NCBI RefSeq assembly: GCF_030622045.1
Contig: NZ_CP130886.1
Location: forward strand, 6,704,001 to 6,768,000
DNA from: Planctellipticum variicoloris
GTDB taxonomy: Bacteria > Planctomycetota > Planctomycetia > Planctomycetales > Planctomycetaceae
DNA: 64,000 bases
Reading direction: 5' to 3'
Below, piece by piece: positions 25,954-34,403 of the stretch. Each line of letters opens with the position of its first letter. Position 1 is the first letter of the stretch. A program made the translations under genes and the position numbers. The notes beneath the pieces are model-generated. The model did no database searches. It was not told the origin of the DNA and saw nothing but the letters and a program-made list of their open reading frames with translations.

Positions 25954-26829
25954 GTGGCTATTCCAGGGAACTCGGAAAAACATGGGTATCTGATCGACAT
26001 GGATGGCGTCTTGTACCGCGGCTCCGCGCTCATCCCCCGTGCGGATGAATTCATCAACACGCTCCGCGAGCGCAACATCCCGTTCCGGCTGCTGACCAAT
26101 AACAGCCAGCGCGCCCGCCGGGACGTCGTCGCCAAGCTGACCCGGATGGGGATCGATGTCGAGGACGAACATATCTTCACGAGCGCGATGGCGACGGCGC
26201 GGTTCCTCGCCGAGCAGAAGCCGGGCGGAACGGCCTTCGTCATTGGCGAGGGGGGGCTGCTGACCGCGATGCACCAGTACGGTTATGCGATTGTGGATCA
26301 CGATCCCGATTACGTGGTGGTGGGGGAAGGGCGGACGTTCAATCTCGAGCTGGTCGAGCAGGCGGTGCGGATGATCCTGCAGGGGGCGAAGCTGATTGCG
26401 ACGAATCTCGATCCGAACTGTCCCGTGCAGAACGGGCTGCGGCCGGGCTGCGGGGCGATGGTGGCGATGCTGGAGATTGCGACCGGCGTGAAGGCCTTCA
26501 GCGTCGGCAAGCCCAGCCCGGTGATGATGCGGGCCGCCCGCAAGGAACTGGGGCTGGCGACTGCGGAGACGACGATGATCGGCGACACGATGGAAACCGA
26601 CATCCTGGGGGGCGTGCAGCTCGGGTTTCAGACCGTGCTGGTCCTCAGCGGGGGGACGAGTCGCGCCGATCTGCTGAAGTACGCCTATCGTCCCGAGCTG
26701 GTGGTGGAATCGCTCGGGGAACTCGCCGACATTCTGAACCAGCAGGAGTGGGTCGGACCGGCGCAGCAGCATGCCGCGAAGCGGAACGGCTCAGCGCGAC
26801 GGATGTCCGCGGCCGTGGGCGCCTATTGA
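25954..26829 (+). CDS. HAD-superfamily class IIA phosphatase (NagD-like)
   Basis: 291 residues, start GTG at 25954. HAD motifs: nucleophile Asp15 and acid/base Asp17 in LIDMDGVLYRG; motif II Thr/Asn in RLLTNNSQRAR; Lys in SVGKPSP; motif IV GDTMETDI. A C2-type cap lies between motifs II and III, as in NagD and pyridoxal or phosphoglycolate phosphatases. It dephosphorylates small phosphate esters; the substrate is not predictable. The C-terminal 30 residues are a basic Ala/Arg-rich extension. The stop codon overlaps that of the convergent HEAT gene by 7 bp. Confidence 0.88.
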   Translation: MAIPGNSEKHGYLIDMDGVLYRGSALIPRADEFINTLRERNIPFRLLTNNSQRARRDVVAKLTRMGIDVEDEHIFTSAMATARFLAEQKPGGTAFVIGEGGLLTAMHQYGYAIVDHDPDYVVVGEGRTFNLELVEQAVRMILQGAKLIATNLDPNCPVQNGLRPGCGAMVAMLEIATGVKAFSVGKPSPVMMRAARKELGLATAETTMIGDTMETDILGGVQLGFQTVLVLSGGTSRADLLKYAYRPELVVESLGELADILNQQEWVGPAQQHAAKRNGSARRMSAAVGAY

Positions 26830-28163
26830 GCGGCGCCAACGACTGGTTGGCCGTTGGGGGGCGCTCCGGGCTTCTGAAGGGCCTGCAGCGCCTTGACGGC
26901 TTCGGCGGGAATCGGGGCGCCGGCAATCGTGGCGTTGAAGACGTCGACTACGAGAGGATAGACCTTCTTCACCTCCGGCTGATTGAACTGCGGGCGGTTG
27001 AGCAGTCCGCCCGGCCCCTTTTTCTCTACGTCGCGATCGCCGGCGTCCTGTTCCTTGAAGGTCAGGTAGAGGCGGCCGAAGACGGATTTCCAGTGGGGGT
27101 TTTTGGCGCTGGTTGAGGCGGCGGTGGCCGCCTCGGCGACAAAGTTCGTAATCGTCGTCAGGACGGCCCGCGTATCGACTGACGGGTCGTAGGCGACGCG
27201 CCCCAGCGATCGACAGGCTTCGGCCCGCGTGACCCAGTCGCGTTTCGGGTCGGCGACGACCTTCTGAAGCGTTTCGACGAGCACCGGCTTCCGGTTGAGA
27301 TCCACCGAGATATCGACGAAAGCCATCGCGTAGGCCAGTCGCCGCTGATACCAGGGATGGGCTTTTTCGTTCGCCAGTTCGGAGACCAGGACGGCGGCGA
27401 CCTTCTGTTTCGTCTTCACGTCGGGGCTGCTGTTGGACAGAATCCGCACGACGCCGCGAATGGCCAGCACTTTGATCGCCTCGGGCTGGTTGGGGTCCTT
27501 GAGGACCGTCAGCAGGGGTTCGACGGCGGGGACGAAGGCTTCGGTCTTCAGATTTTTCTTGGGATCTTCGTCGGTGAGATTCAGTTCGGACAGGATGAAG
27601 ACGGCGTGGAGGCGGGCGTAGAAATTGTTGTCGAGCAGGAGCGCGCACTGCTTGACGACCTCTGCGAGCATGAACTCGCGCGCTTTCTTCGTATCGTCGG
27701 CGTTGGGGGAGAGCTTCCCCATGCCGTTGATGCTGCGCATGAGCTCATCGCGCGCCTTCATCCAGTCTTCACGATTGTCGAGATTCGTGAGTCGCGCCAG
27801 GCGGTATTGAATGCCGCCGCGGATCAATTCCTGGGATTGGGCATCTTTCCACTGGCTCTTGGTGACGGCCGCGTTGAATTTGCTGTCGACCCTTTTGAGG
27901 GCGTCGAGCTGCGCCTGAGTCAGGAGCGGGCGATTGATCTGCATCACTTCGGGAGGCGCCTGCGGCGGCTCGAAGTCTTTGGGGAGCGTTTCGGAATCAA
28001 TCTGCATCGGGCCGGCGGGTGCAGGCGCCCCCGGCTTTGCAGTCGCCTGCGGGGTTGAACCGGATTTCTTTTTCGCCCCCGGCGTTCGCTGCGCCGCTGC
28101 GGGCTCGCACGGCAGCAGGCCGAACGCGGCGACGAAGGCCAGTACGGTCAATGTCTTTGACAT
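26823..28163 (-). CDS. Secreted HEAT-repeat protein
   Basis: 446 residues from the ATG at 28163, which begins a Sec signal peptide (MSKTLTVLAFVAAFGLLPCEPAAA, cleavage near 24). After a low-complexity Pro/Ala/Lys-rich linker, residues about 100-330 are made of helical pairs with HEAT-like spacing, for example EAIKVLAIRGVVRIL and RRLAYAMAFVDIS and RAEACRSLGRVAY. No catalytic motif or cysteine/heme site is present. HEAT scaffolds mediate protein contacts; a periplasmic structural role is inference. The 3' end overlaps the convergent HAD phosphatase gene by 7 bp. Confidence 0.75.
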   Translation of the reverse strand: MSKTLTVLAFVAAFGLLPCEPAAAQRTPGAKKKSGSTPQATAKPGAPAPAGPMQIDSETLPKDFEPPQAPPEVMQINRPLLTQAQLDALKRVDSKFNAAVTKSQWKDAQSQELIRGGIQYRLARLTNLDNREDWMKARDELMRSINGMGKLSPNADDTKKAREFMLAEVVKQCALLLDNNFYARLHAVFILSELNLTDEDPKKNLKTEAFVPAVEPLLTVLKDPNQPEAIKVLAIRGVVRILSNSSPDVKTKQKVAAVLVSELANEKAHPWYQRRLAYAMAFVDISVDLNRKPVLVETLQKVVADPKRDWVTRAEACRSLGRVAYDPSVDTRAVLTTITNFVAEAATAASTSAKNPHWKSVFGRLYLTFKEQDAGDRDVEKKGPGGLLNRPQFNQPEVKKVYPLVVDVFNATIAGAPIPAEAVKALQALQKPGAPPNGQPVVGAAQ

Positions 28164-28667
28164 GGAGCTACGCCGCAGGGAGTTTGCGGGAACGGTCGAG
28201 ATGGGCACGGAGCGATCCTTCCGATCGGAATGCGAAGCCGAAAGAGCTTCTCTAAGGAGCGGCAAGAACGTCTCCGGATTTTCCTGGCAGATCTGCCAAT
28301 TACAGTTCCTGTAGACTACCTCTCCTCGGAACCGTTTGCCACCCGCGTTCGGCGGAATCGCGTCGGGTCCGGACGGGAAGTCTGCCGGTGACGCCGGACA
28401 CACGGATCGGACGGAACGGGCGGCGTCGAATGCCGGCGATGCACGGTTGTGACTCCTGCAACGACGGCGACGCCGGCTCCGCGACGAATTCCCCTATCCG
28501 GCTGGCGTGGCCAGGGCCGGCGGCGGATTGCAGGAGAACGCGATCGCTCAACACAATGCACGTTGCATCAAGGACTTATGGCAGTCGTTGCGAGCCGGCG
28601 GCGTCCGGATCATGGGCGGTTGCGGCGTGGAGGCCGGTTTCTGGCATTGGCTCGGGAGACTTTGACG
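28164..28667. other. 504-bp divergent gene-free region
   Basis: Between the divergent HEAT and histone-deacetylase-family genes. No convincing small gene, hairpin or repeat. An alternative upstream start of the deacetylase-family gene in the same frame is possible but would add a low-complexity Arg-rich stretch. Confidence 0.5.
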
Positions 28668-29603
28668 ATGACACTTCTTTATCAGGACGCCGTCTTTGAA
28701 GAGCACCAGACGGGACGCCATCCGGAACAGCCGGCCCGTCTGGCGAGCATTCGCACAGCGCTCGACCGGTCGGGGCTGGCGGCGCGCTGCGTTCCGGGCC
28801 GGCTGCGCAGCGCGAGCGTCGACGAGCTCTGCCGACTTCACGCGCGGGAGCATGTCGACCGGATTCAGACGTTCGCCGCCGGCGGGGGCGGCCGGATCGA
28901 AGCGGACACCGTGATGAGCCCCCGCTCGTGGGAGGTGGCCCGCCTGGCGGCGGGGACGGCGCTGGCGGCCGTCGATGAGGTGGTCTCGGGCCGGCACAGG
29001 CAGGCGCTCTGCCTGGTGCGACCGCCGGGGCACCACGCCGTTGCAGAGTCTCCGATGGGGTTCTGCCTGTTCAACAACGTGGCGCTGGCGGCCGAGCACG
29101 CATTGCGGGTCTACGATCTCGATCGGATTCTGATCGTCGACTGGGACGTGCATCACGGGAACGGGACCCAGGACCTGTTCTACGATCGTTCCGACGTCTG
29201 GTTTCTGTCGGCGCATCGGTTTCCGTTCTATCCGGGGTCGGGAGCGGCGACGGAAACGGGGACCGGAGCCGGGCTGGGTGCGACGTTCAATCTGCCGCTG
29301 GCGTTCGGAACGTCGCGGCGCGAGATTCTCTCGCGTTTTGAGTCGTTGCTGGCGGACGCCTGCGCGCGCTGCCGGCCGCAACTGGTGCTGGTGAGCGCGG
29401 GCTTCGATGCGCACCGGCTCGATCCGATCGGGTCGCTGGGTCTCGAAACGGAAGACTTCGGGGGGCTGACGAAGCTGGTGCAGCAGGCGGCGGGTGAGTG
29501 GTGCGAGGGGCGGCTGGTCTGCCTGCTCGAAGGGGGTTACGACCTCCAGGCGCTGGGAGAGAGCGTGGCGCTGCATCTCGAGACGCTGTTGGCGGCCGGT
29601 TGA
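28668..29603 (+). CDS. Histone deacetylase / acetylpolyamine amidohydrolase family protein
   Basis: 311 residues from the ATG at 28668, typical for bacterial members. Zinc-hydrolase motifs: RHPEQPARL near the start, catalytic His pair in RPPGHHA (122-123), zinc ligands Asp160 and His162 in VDWDVHHGNGTQ, the third ligand Asp in SAGFDAHRLDP (about 245), and EGGYD with the transition-state Tyr. All active-site residues are kept, so it should be an active deacetylase. Bacterial relatives act on acetylated polyamines, acetoin-linked proteins or unknown substrates. Downstream, 94 bp away, is RNase III on the same strand. Confidence 0.9.
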   Translation: MTLLYQDAVFEEHQTGRHPEQPARLASIRTALDRSGLAARCVPGRLRSASVDELCRLHAREHVDRIQTFAAGGGGRIEADTVMSPRSWEVARLAAGTALAAVDEVVSGRHRQALCLVRPPGHHAVAESPMGFCLFNNVALAAEHALRVYDLDRILIVDWDVHHGNGTQDLFYDRSDVWFLSAHRFPFYPGSGAATETGTGAGLGATFNLPLAFGTSRREILSRFESLLADACARCRPQLVLVSAGFDAHRLDPIGSLGLETEDFGGLTKLVQQAAGEWCEGRLVCLLEGGYDLQALGESVALHLETLLAAG

Positions 29604-29697
29604 CAGTGGACGGTCGCGGTTCCAAGATGTTGACAGGGTATCAGCAGGCGACAGGAACCTGGATCGGACCATTGGCGCCCGATCGCAACGTGATCGT

Positions 29698-30456
29698 ATG
29701 GCAGAGATTTTCGACGATGCGAGCGACAGCGATCCGTTGGCCGAGTGCGAACGTCGACTGAAGTACGCTTTTCGCGACCGCGGCCTGCTCCGTCGCTGCC
29801 TGACGCATTCGTCGATCGCTCCGACGCGGCTGGAGTCGAACGAGCGGCTCGAGTTTCTGGGGGATGCGATCCTGGGGGCGGTCGTGTGCGAGATGCTGTT
29901 CCAGCGTTTCCCCGACGAACCGGAAGGGGAGTTGACGCGGATCAAGTCGGTGGTGGTGAGCCGGACGACGTGCGCCAAGATCAGCGGCGATTTGAGTCTG
30001 CACGACCAGGTCTTGATCGGGAAGGGGCTCAGCGGCTTTAACGCGGTGCCGAGCTCGGTGATGGCGGCGGTGTTCGAGTCGTTGATTGCGGGGATCTATC
30101 TCGACGGGGGCTACGATGCGGCCAGGGTCTTCGTGAGCGGTCTGGTCGGCCCGGAGATCGACCGGGTGGTTCATTCGAGCCACGGCAAGAACTACAAGAG
30201 CCTGCTGCAGCAGCACACTCAGAAGCTGCTCGGGCAGACGCCGGTTTACCGGATCGTCGACGAGAAGGGGCCGGACCACTCGAAGTGTTTTCTCATTGCG
30301 GCGGTGATCGGGGGCGAGGAGTTTTCGGCGGCGTGGGGTCCGAACAAGAAGGACGCGGAACAGCGCGCGGCGGAGAACGCGTGGTTTCAGATACAGGGCC
30401 GTTCCGCGGGATACGCGCCGGATGCGTCTGCCGAGCCGCCGATCGACCGGGATTGA
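29698..30456 (+). CDS. rnc: Ribonuclease III
   Basis: 252 residues from the ATG at 29698. The RNase III signature NERLEFLGD is at 48-56, with catalytic acidic residues Glu52 and Asp56 and the second pair in [14 protein letters not shown] double-stranded-RNA-binding domain occupies about residues 170-238 ([11 protein letters not shown]...[13 protein letters not shown]). It processes rRNA precursors and structured RNAs. Compared with E. coli Rnc (226 residues) there is an N-terminal acidic stretch and a short C-terminal tail. Converges with the H1-like gene, with a hairpin between them. Confidence 0.93.
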   Translation: MAEIFDDASDSDPLAECERRLKYAFRDRGLLRRCLTHSSIAPTRLESNERLEFLGDAILGAVVCEMLFQRFPDEPEGELTRIKSVVVSRTTCAKISGDLSLHDQVLIGKGLSGFNAVPSSVMAAVFESLIAGIYLDGGYDAARVFVSGLVGPEIDRVVHSSHGKNYKSLLQQHTQKLLGQTPVYRIVDEKGPDHSKCFLIAAVIGGEEFSAAWGPNKKDAEQRAAENAWFQIQGRSAGYAPDASAEPPIDRD

Positions 30457-30490
30457 CCGATTGCGGGATTCGCGTTCGACAATAGAAGAA

Positions 30491-30514
30491 GGCGACCGGC
30501 AGGAACCGGTCGCC
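30491..30514. terminator. Terminator hairpin between rnc and the H1-like gene
   Basis: A perfect 9-bp stem, GGCGACCGG with CCGGTCGCC, around a 6-nt loop. Read on the minus strand it is followed by TTCTTCT. It may terminate both convergent genes. Confidence 0.7.
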
Positions 30515-30547
30515 TCCACTCGTTGTTGCCTGTGAGCTTCGAAGAAG

Positions 30548-30730
30548 CTACTTGCCGGCGGTCGGAGCCGGCGCGGCCTTGGCGACCTTCTTCTTGGCCG
30601 TCTTCTTCTTCGCAACCTTCTTCACGGCCTTCTTCGCCGCGGCCTTCTTGACGGCCTTCTTGGCGACCTTCTTGACGGCCTTCTTCGCGACCTTCTTGAC
30701 GGCCTTCTTTGCTGCTTTCTTCTTGGCCAC
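30548..30730 (-). CDS. Small Lys-rich histone H1-like protein
   Basis: 60 residues. I place the start at the GTG at 30730 because a full AAGGAGG Shine-Dalgarno lies seven bases upstream; the frame is open further but without support. The protein is a chain of AKKAVKK-type repeats (about 6 copies) with the end AAPAPTAGK. The composition, Lys plus Ala and Val only, is like the C-terminal tail of eukaryotic histone H1 and like bacterial Hc1/AlgP proteins, which condense DNA or bind nucleic acid. It is low-complexity throughout, so homology cannot be judged by residues. Its function as a nucleoid or RNA-binding protein is inference. Confidence 0.8.
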   Translation of the reverse strand: MAKKKAAKKAVKKVAKKAVKKVAKKAVKKAAAKKAVKKVAKKKTAKKKVAKAAPAPTAGK

Positions 30731-31128
30731 CGCAAATCCTCCTTCCAGAGAGACATTCGGGTGACCGTCTTGCCGCTGGCGCACCGGGCTAAGCTGATCG
30801 GCGAAGACGCGTCACACCCTCGAATCCATTCCGGCCTGCCAACCTTGACATGCCGCGTGCCGACTTGCGTGAGCCCTGGTTCGTCGTTCGAGTCATCGCG
30901 GCAGCAATCACTCTTTGACTTGACAGGAGCCGTGTCACGCTCATCAACACAGAACTGGCGGACATCCTAAGCATTTCGAAGATTCCTTCAAGCCATTTGT
31001 TTGGGTTTGCGACAAAAAAAATGCAGAGTTTTTCAATTCGTCTCCTGGTCGCGCAGCGCATGGCGCCATGTCGTCGCGTCCTCGCGCAGGCATCGACTCG
31101 CGCGCGGAGTGCGCAACGTCGTTTGCAG

Positions 31129-31165
31129 AAACATGCGTTTTTCACTGTGGAAAACGATGTTTTTT
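31129..31165 (+). terminator. Hairpin with T-run (possible terminator of a small RNA)
   Basis: Stem AAACAT-CGTTTT (one bulged G) pairs with AAAACG-ATGTTT around a 9-nt loop and is followed by TTT on the plus strand. No plus-strand gene ends here, so if active it ends an unannotated transcript. Confidence 0.4.
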
Positions 31166-31341
31166 GAGAGGCGGGCCACGCCTCTGCGCCAGCGCCGCGA
31201 ATGCCGCGAATGCATGGTCGCTTGAACGCGGCGGCTCGCTGCACAGCGCGTGCGGTCTTCCGCATGCGAGATGCGCGGAGGGGCGCTGCGCGATGCAGCG
31301 CGGCGCTCCGCGCTCTCGTCGATCGCGAGCCGCGGCAACGA

Positions 31342-31376
31342 AAACGGGGCGTTTTCGCAGTGAAAACGCCCCGTTT
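31342..31376. terminator. Strong hairpin after the sugar-isomerase-like gene
   Basis: A perfect 15-bp stem, AAACGGGGCGTTTTC with its complement, and a 5-nt loop. It lies 30 bp after the stop codon of the minus-strand gene at 31406. The A/T-rich stem base gives U-runs in both directions. Confidence 0.75.
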
Positions 31377-31405
31377 CGAATGGCGGTGCTCGGGTCGACC
31401 GGTCG

Positions 31406-32236
31406 TCATTGCGACGGTTGCAGCTCCCGCAGCACCGACTGCATGTAGCTCAGACTTTCTTTCGCGATGTGCTCGGGACCGGGCCGGTAGTCGAACACTT
31501 CGACCGACACCCAGCCGTCGTACTTGCTGTCGAGCAGGGCCTGGAAGATCGGCTTGTAGTCCGTCGGCCCCATACCCGGTCCGAGGAGATTGTCGTCGTT
31601 GACGTGGAAGTGCCGCGTGACGTCGGCGTACTGCGCGATCAACTGCGGAATCGGCGTCGGCTCGCTCAGCATCGCCTTCACGTCCTGGATTAGGCGGAAG
31701 TTTGGATGATCGACCATCTCGATGAGCACCCTGGCTTCGGCGCAGGTGTTGAGGAAGTCGGTTTCGTTGGGCGTGAGCGGTTCGATGCAGAGCGTTACGC
31801 CGCAGTCGGCGAAGATCGGCATGACGGCGCTGAAGACTTCGGTGGCGTTGGCGAGGGCCTGTTTGCGATTCATGCCTCGTTCAAGCGATCGCTGCGCGGG
31901 GGAACCGAAGACCAGGGTCGAACCGCCGAGGTCGGCGCAGCCTTGCGCGAGTTCGCGAAGGTACTTGGCGGTTTCGTTGCGCGTCCGCGGATCGAACGCG
32001 GTCAGATGGAGTCCGGTCGTCTTCGCGAGGAGCCAGTGCAGGCCGACGATGGTCAACCCCTGAGCCTGGGCCTGGCGACGCAATTCTCTCCGGCGCTCCG
32101 GGCTGACGTCGCCGATGCGATCGGCCAGGGTGAACGGCGCGACTTCGATGCCGGTGTATCCGATTTCCGCAATGGACTGGCACTGTCGTTCCCAGTCCCA
32201 GCCTTCGAACAGTTCCTGACAGATGGCGAACTTCAT
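31406..32236 (-). CDS. Sugar phosphate isomerase/epimerase-like TIM barrel protein
   Basis: 276 residues. The start at 32236 is set by a good AGGAGG ribosome-binding site about 6 bases upstream. Xylose-isomerase-like TIM barrel (AP_endonuc_2 family): the N-terminal MKFAICQELFEGWDWERQ, GYTGIEVAPF, the metal-ligand Glu in CIEPLTPNETDFL, the LIQDVKAM and HFHVNDDN segments (with His and Asp as later metal ligands) and VSVEVFDY near the end with the last Glu. These proteins are common in planctomycetes and act on sugars or sugar acids; no specific substrate is inferred. It is transcribed alone and ends at a strong terminator. Confidence 0.85.
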   Translation of the reverse strand: MKFAICQELFEGWDWERQCQSIAEIGYTGIEVAPFTLADRIGDVSPERRRELRRQAQAQGLTIVGLHWLLAKTTGLHLTAFDPRTRNETAKYLRELAQGCADLGGSTLVFGSPAQRSLERGMNRKQALANATEVFSAVMPIFADCGVTLCIEPLTPNETDFLNTCAEARVLIEMVDHPNFRLIQDVKAMLSEPTPIPQLIAQYADVTRHFHVNDDNLLGPGMGPTDYKPIFQALLDSKYDGWVSVEVFDYRPGPEHIAKESLSYMQSVLRELQPSQ

Positions 32237-32823
32237 GGACCGACCTCCTCGAAGGACAAGGGACGCGAACCGTGTTCCGCCACAGTAACCGACGGAAGCC
32301 CAGATTGACAAATGGCGCTGTTCGCGCGAAAGGCGCAGGTTTGGCGGCAGTCCTCAACTGACGACTTTCGTCCAACCCCGTCGGGGCGTTTCACGCGGGG
32401 CTGTTTCACGCGATGGATTGTGCGTTCTGGCGAAAGGGGTCGGGCGATTCCGGTTGGGGAATTTGCGGCGTGTCCGTCGGGCGCCGCGTATTGCGCGGGA
32501 GTTCCCGTTCAGTCCGGACCGATGAACGATGCGCCGAGAATTGGGATGATTCGGAATGGGCCGCATCTGCAAGGACTGGCAGATGGGGGACTCGGCGCTG
32601 GGGTGCCCGCGGCAGCGAACGTGACTGTCAGGACCTCGGTTTGTCGGTGCCGGACAATGTCAAACCTTGCCGGTGCGCGAAAATGCGCATTTTGGTTCAA
32701 GCGGGCGGGCTCCTGCGTCCGATCCTGCTGATAAGGGAGAGTTTGTCGTTGTCATCACGGATGAGCCGGTTCCACCACCCCCGAAAGAACTCGTCAGGTT
32801 CTGACAGGGATAAGGACAGATCG
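32237..32823. other. 587-bp divergent region upstream of the Cys-rich gene
   Basis: Divergent promoter region between the TIM barrel gene and the Cys-rich repeat gene. Nothing clearly coding. Short direct repeats of TTTCACGCG occur around 32389 and 32404 next to a small CCCCGTCGGGG palindrome. The long leader before the Cys-rich gene, with ribosome-binding AAGGA at about 32810, could carry regulation but no known riboswitch is visible. Confidence 0.45.
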
Positions 32824-34287
32824 ATGAGATATGCAGCTTGGATGGTCGTCCTTGCGGGAGTGATGGCGCTCGCAAGTGACACGACGGCGGAGGCTTCCTA
32901 CTTTGGGGCCGCCAGCTACAAATGTTGCCCGACGAACGCGTGCGCCCCGAGCGGCGACTACTGCGCGGCCCGGCGGTGCGGTCGCACCTGCTACCAGACC
33001 GTTCGTGAAACGGTCTGGGACACCCGGACCTACACCTGCTGCCGGACGGTCTACGACCAGATCTGCGAGCAGTGCCCGGTGACCTGCACCCGCAACGTCT
33101 ACGAGACCTGCTACCGCGACGAGTGCTACACCGTCTGCAAGCCGGTCTACAACACCTGCTACCGCGACGTCTGCTGCACGATCCGCAAGCCGGTTTACAA
33201 CACCTGCTACCGCGACGTCTGCTGCACGATCCGCAAGCCGGTCTACAACACCTGCTACCGCGACGTCTGCTGCACGATCCGCAAGCCGGTCTACAACACC
33301 TGCTATCGCGACGTCTGCTGCACGATCCGCAAGCCGGTCTACAACACCTGCTACCGCGACGTCTGCTGCACGACCTACCGGACCGAGACCGAAACCTGCT
33401 ACAAGAACGTCTGCTACACCGTCTGCAAGCCGGTTTGCGAGACGAAGCAGATTCAGGTCGAATGCGGCGAGTGGAAGACCGAGACCTACCAGGTTCCCGG
33501 ACCGGTCGTGCAGAAGTGCGTTTCGGAACCCGGCACCTGCGAGTGGGATCCCTGCCGCTGCTGCTACGTCTACAAGCCCGGCTGCTGCAAGATCGTCTGC
33601 GAGCAGTGCCCGCCGACGACCTGCTGCCGCAAAGTCTGGTGCCCGCGCACCGAATGCCGCACGGTGACCTGCACCCGCTACGAGCAGGAAGTCAAGCAGT
33701 GCCAGGTGCCTTACACGGTCTGCCGTCGGGTGCCGGTCTGCGAAACGAAGCGCGTGCCCTACACGACCTGCTCGTGGACCTGCGAAACCGTCACCAAGAA
33801 GGTTCCTTACACGACCTGCTCGTGGACCAGCGAATGCGTCACCAAGAAGGTCCCCTACACGACCTGCACCTGGACCAGCGAGTGCATCACGAAGAAGGTC
33901 CCCTACACGACCTGCACCTGGACGTGTGAGACCGTGACCAAGAAGGTTCCCTACACCACCTGCACCATGACCACGCAGTGCTGCACCCGCAAGGTGCCGT
34001 ACACGACCTGCCGCCAGGTCTGCGAGACCAAGATGGTGACGAAGGTGCGTTGCGTGCCCCGTAAGATTGTCGAAACCAAGACCTGCTGCGTGCCCCGCAC
34101 GGTCTGCCGCCGGGTGCCGGTCCAGACCTGCTGCGTCGCCGATCCTGGCAACTGCGCTCCGGCTCCTGCCCCGGCCACCTGTGCCGTTCCGCAGGCCGCC
34201 TGTGCGGCTCCGGCTCCGGTCCCGGCCGCGGTGGAAGCCACCCCGGCTCCGGTCGAGGCCGCTCCGGCTCCGCTGCCGCCGCAGTAA
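32824..34287 (+). CDS. Secreted Cys-rich tandem-repeat protein (probable cell-surface structural protein)
   Basis: 487 residues. A Sec signal peptide (MRYAAWMVVLAGVMALASDTTAEA) precedes a protein with about one Cys in seven residues. Two repeat types: a 16-residue unit KPVYNTCYRDVCCTIR present as five near-identical copies (DNA 33139-33378, 48 bp each) with degenerate copies before, and a later unit KKVPYTTCxWTxExVT repeated about six times around 33750-33990. The end is an Ala/Pro-rich tail (about 40 residues). The sequence is aperiodic in charge apart from the repeats and has no enzyme motif. Known: planctomycetes have a proteinaceous, Cys-rich envelope, and Cys-rich repeat proteins are found there. 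A disulfide-linked surface structural role is inference. A strong terminator follows. Confidence 0.85.
   Translation: MRYAAWMVVLAGVMALASDTTAEASYFGAASYKCCPTNACAPSGDYCAARRCGRTCYQTVRETVWDTRTYTCCRTVYDQICEQCPVTCTRNVYETCYRDECYTVCKPVYNTCYRDVCCTIRKPVYNTCYRDVCCTIRKPVYNTCYRDVCCTIRKPVYNTCYRDVCCTIRKPVYNTCYRDVCCTTYRTETETCYKNVCYTVCKPVCETKQIQVECGEWKTETYQVPGPVVQKCVSEPGTCEWDPCRCCYVYKPGCCKIVCEQCPPTTCCRKVWCPRTECRTVTCTRYEQEVKQCQVPYTVCRRVPVCETKRVPYTTCSWTCETVTKKVPYTTCSWTSECVTKKVPYTTCTWTSECITKKVPYTTCTWTCETVTKKVPYTTCTMTTQCCTRKVPYTTCRQVCETKMVTKVRCVPRKIVETKTCCVPRTVCRRVPVQTCCVADPGNCAPAPAPATCAVPQAACAAPAPVPAAVEATPAPVEAAPAPLPPQ
33139..33378 (+). repeat. Five tandem 48-bp repeats inside the Cys-rich gene
   Basis: Units begin at 33139, 33187, 33235, 33283 and 33331. 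Copies 1-4 differ by one or two synonymous bases, for example GTC/GTT and TAC/TAT; copy 5 ends differently. In-frame 16-codon period, so copy number can change without a frameshift. Confidence 0.9.
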
Positions 34288-34320
34288 TGCTCGGCCGCGT
34301 CTGATCTTCTGAAACGGAAT

Positions 34321-34353
34321 GGCGGGGGAGACTTCTCAGAAGTCTCCCCCGCC
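34321..34353 (+). terminator. Terminator of the Cys-rich gene
   Basis: GGCGGGGGAGACTTCT pairs with its complement almost without a loop (effective hairpin about 14 bp), 33 bp after the stop codon, followed by TGCTTTC. Confidence 0.75.
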
Positions 34354-34403
34354 TGCTTTCATGTCAACACGCGTTTAGCCGCAGAAGTTTTCCTCGCGGG
34401 CTT

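Larger units (their letters stand above)
30731..31405. other. 675-bp gene-free region with two hairpins
   Basis: No protein-like frame. The segment at about 30950-31170 is less GC-rich than its surroundings, with an A8 run near 31015. Two terminator-like hairpins are described separately (31129-31165 and 31342-31376). This is a candidate site for a small RNA, but no family is recognised. Confidence 0.45.

Noticed and set aside
30785-31405. Small Arg/Cys-rich open frames in this gap as genes
   Set aside because: They overlap each other on both strands, have no ribosome-binding site and no protein-like hydrophobic pattern.
33139-33378. CRISPR-like array
   Set aside because: The 48-bp repeats are contiguous without spacers, in frame, and encode a Cys-rich protein repeat.
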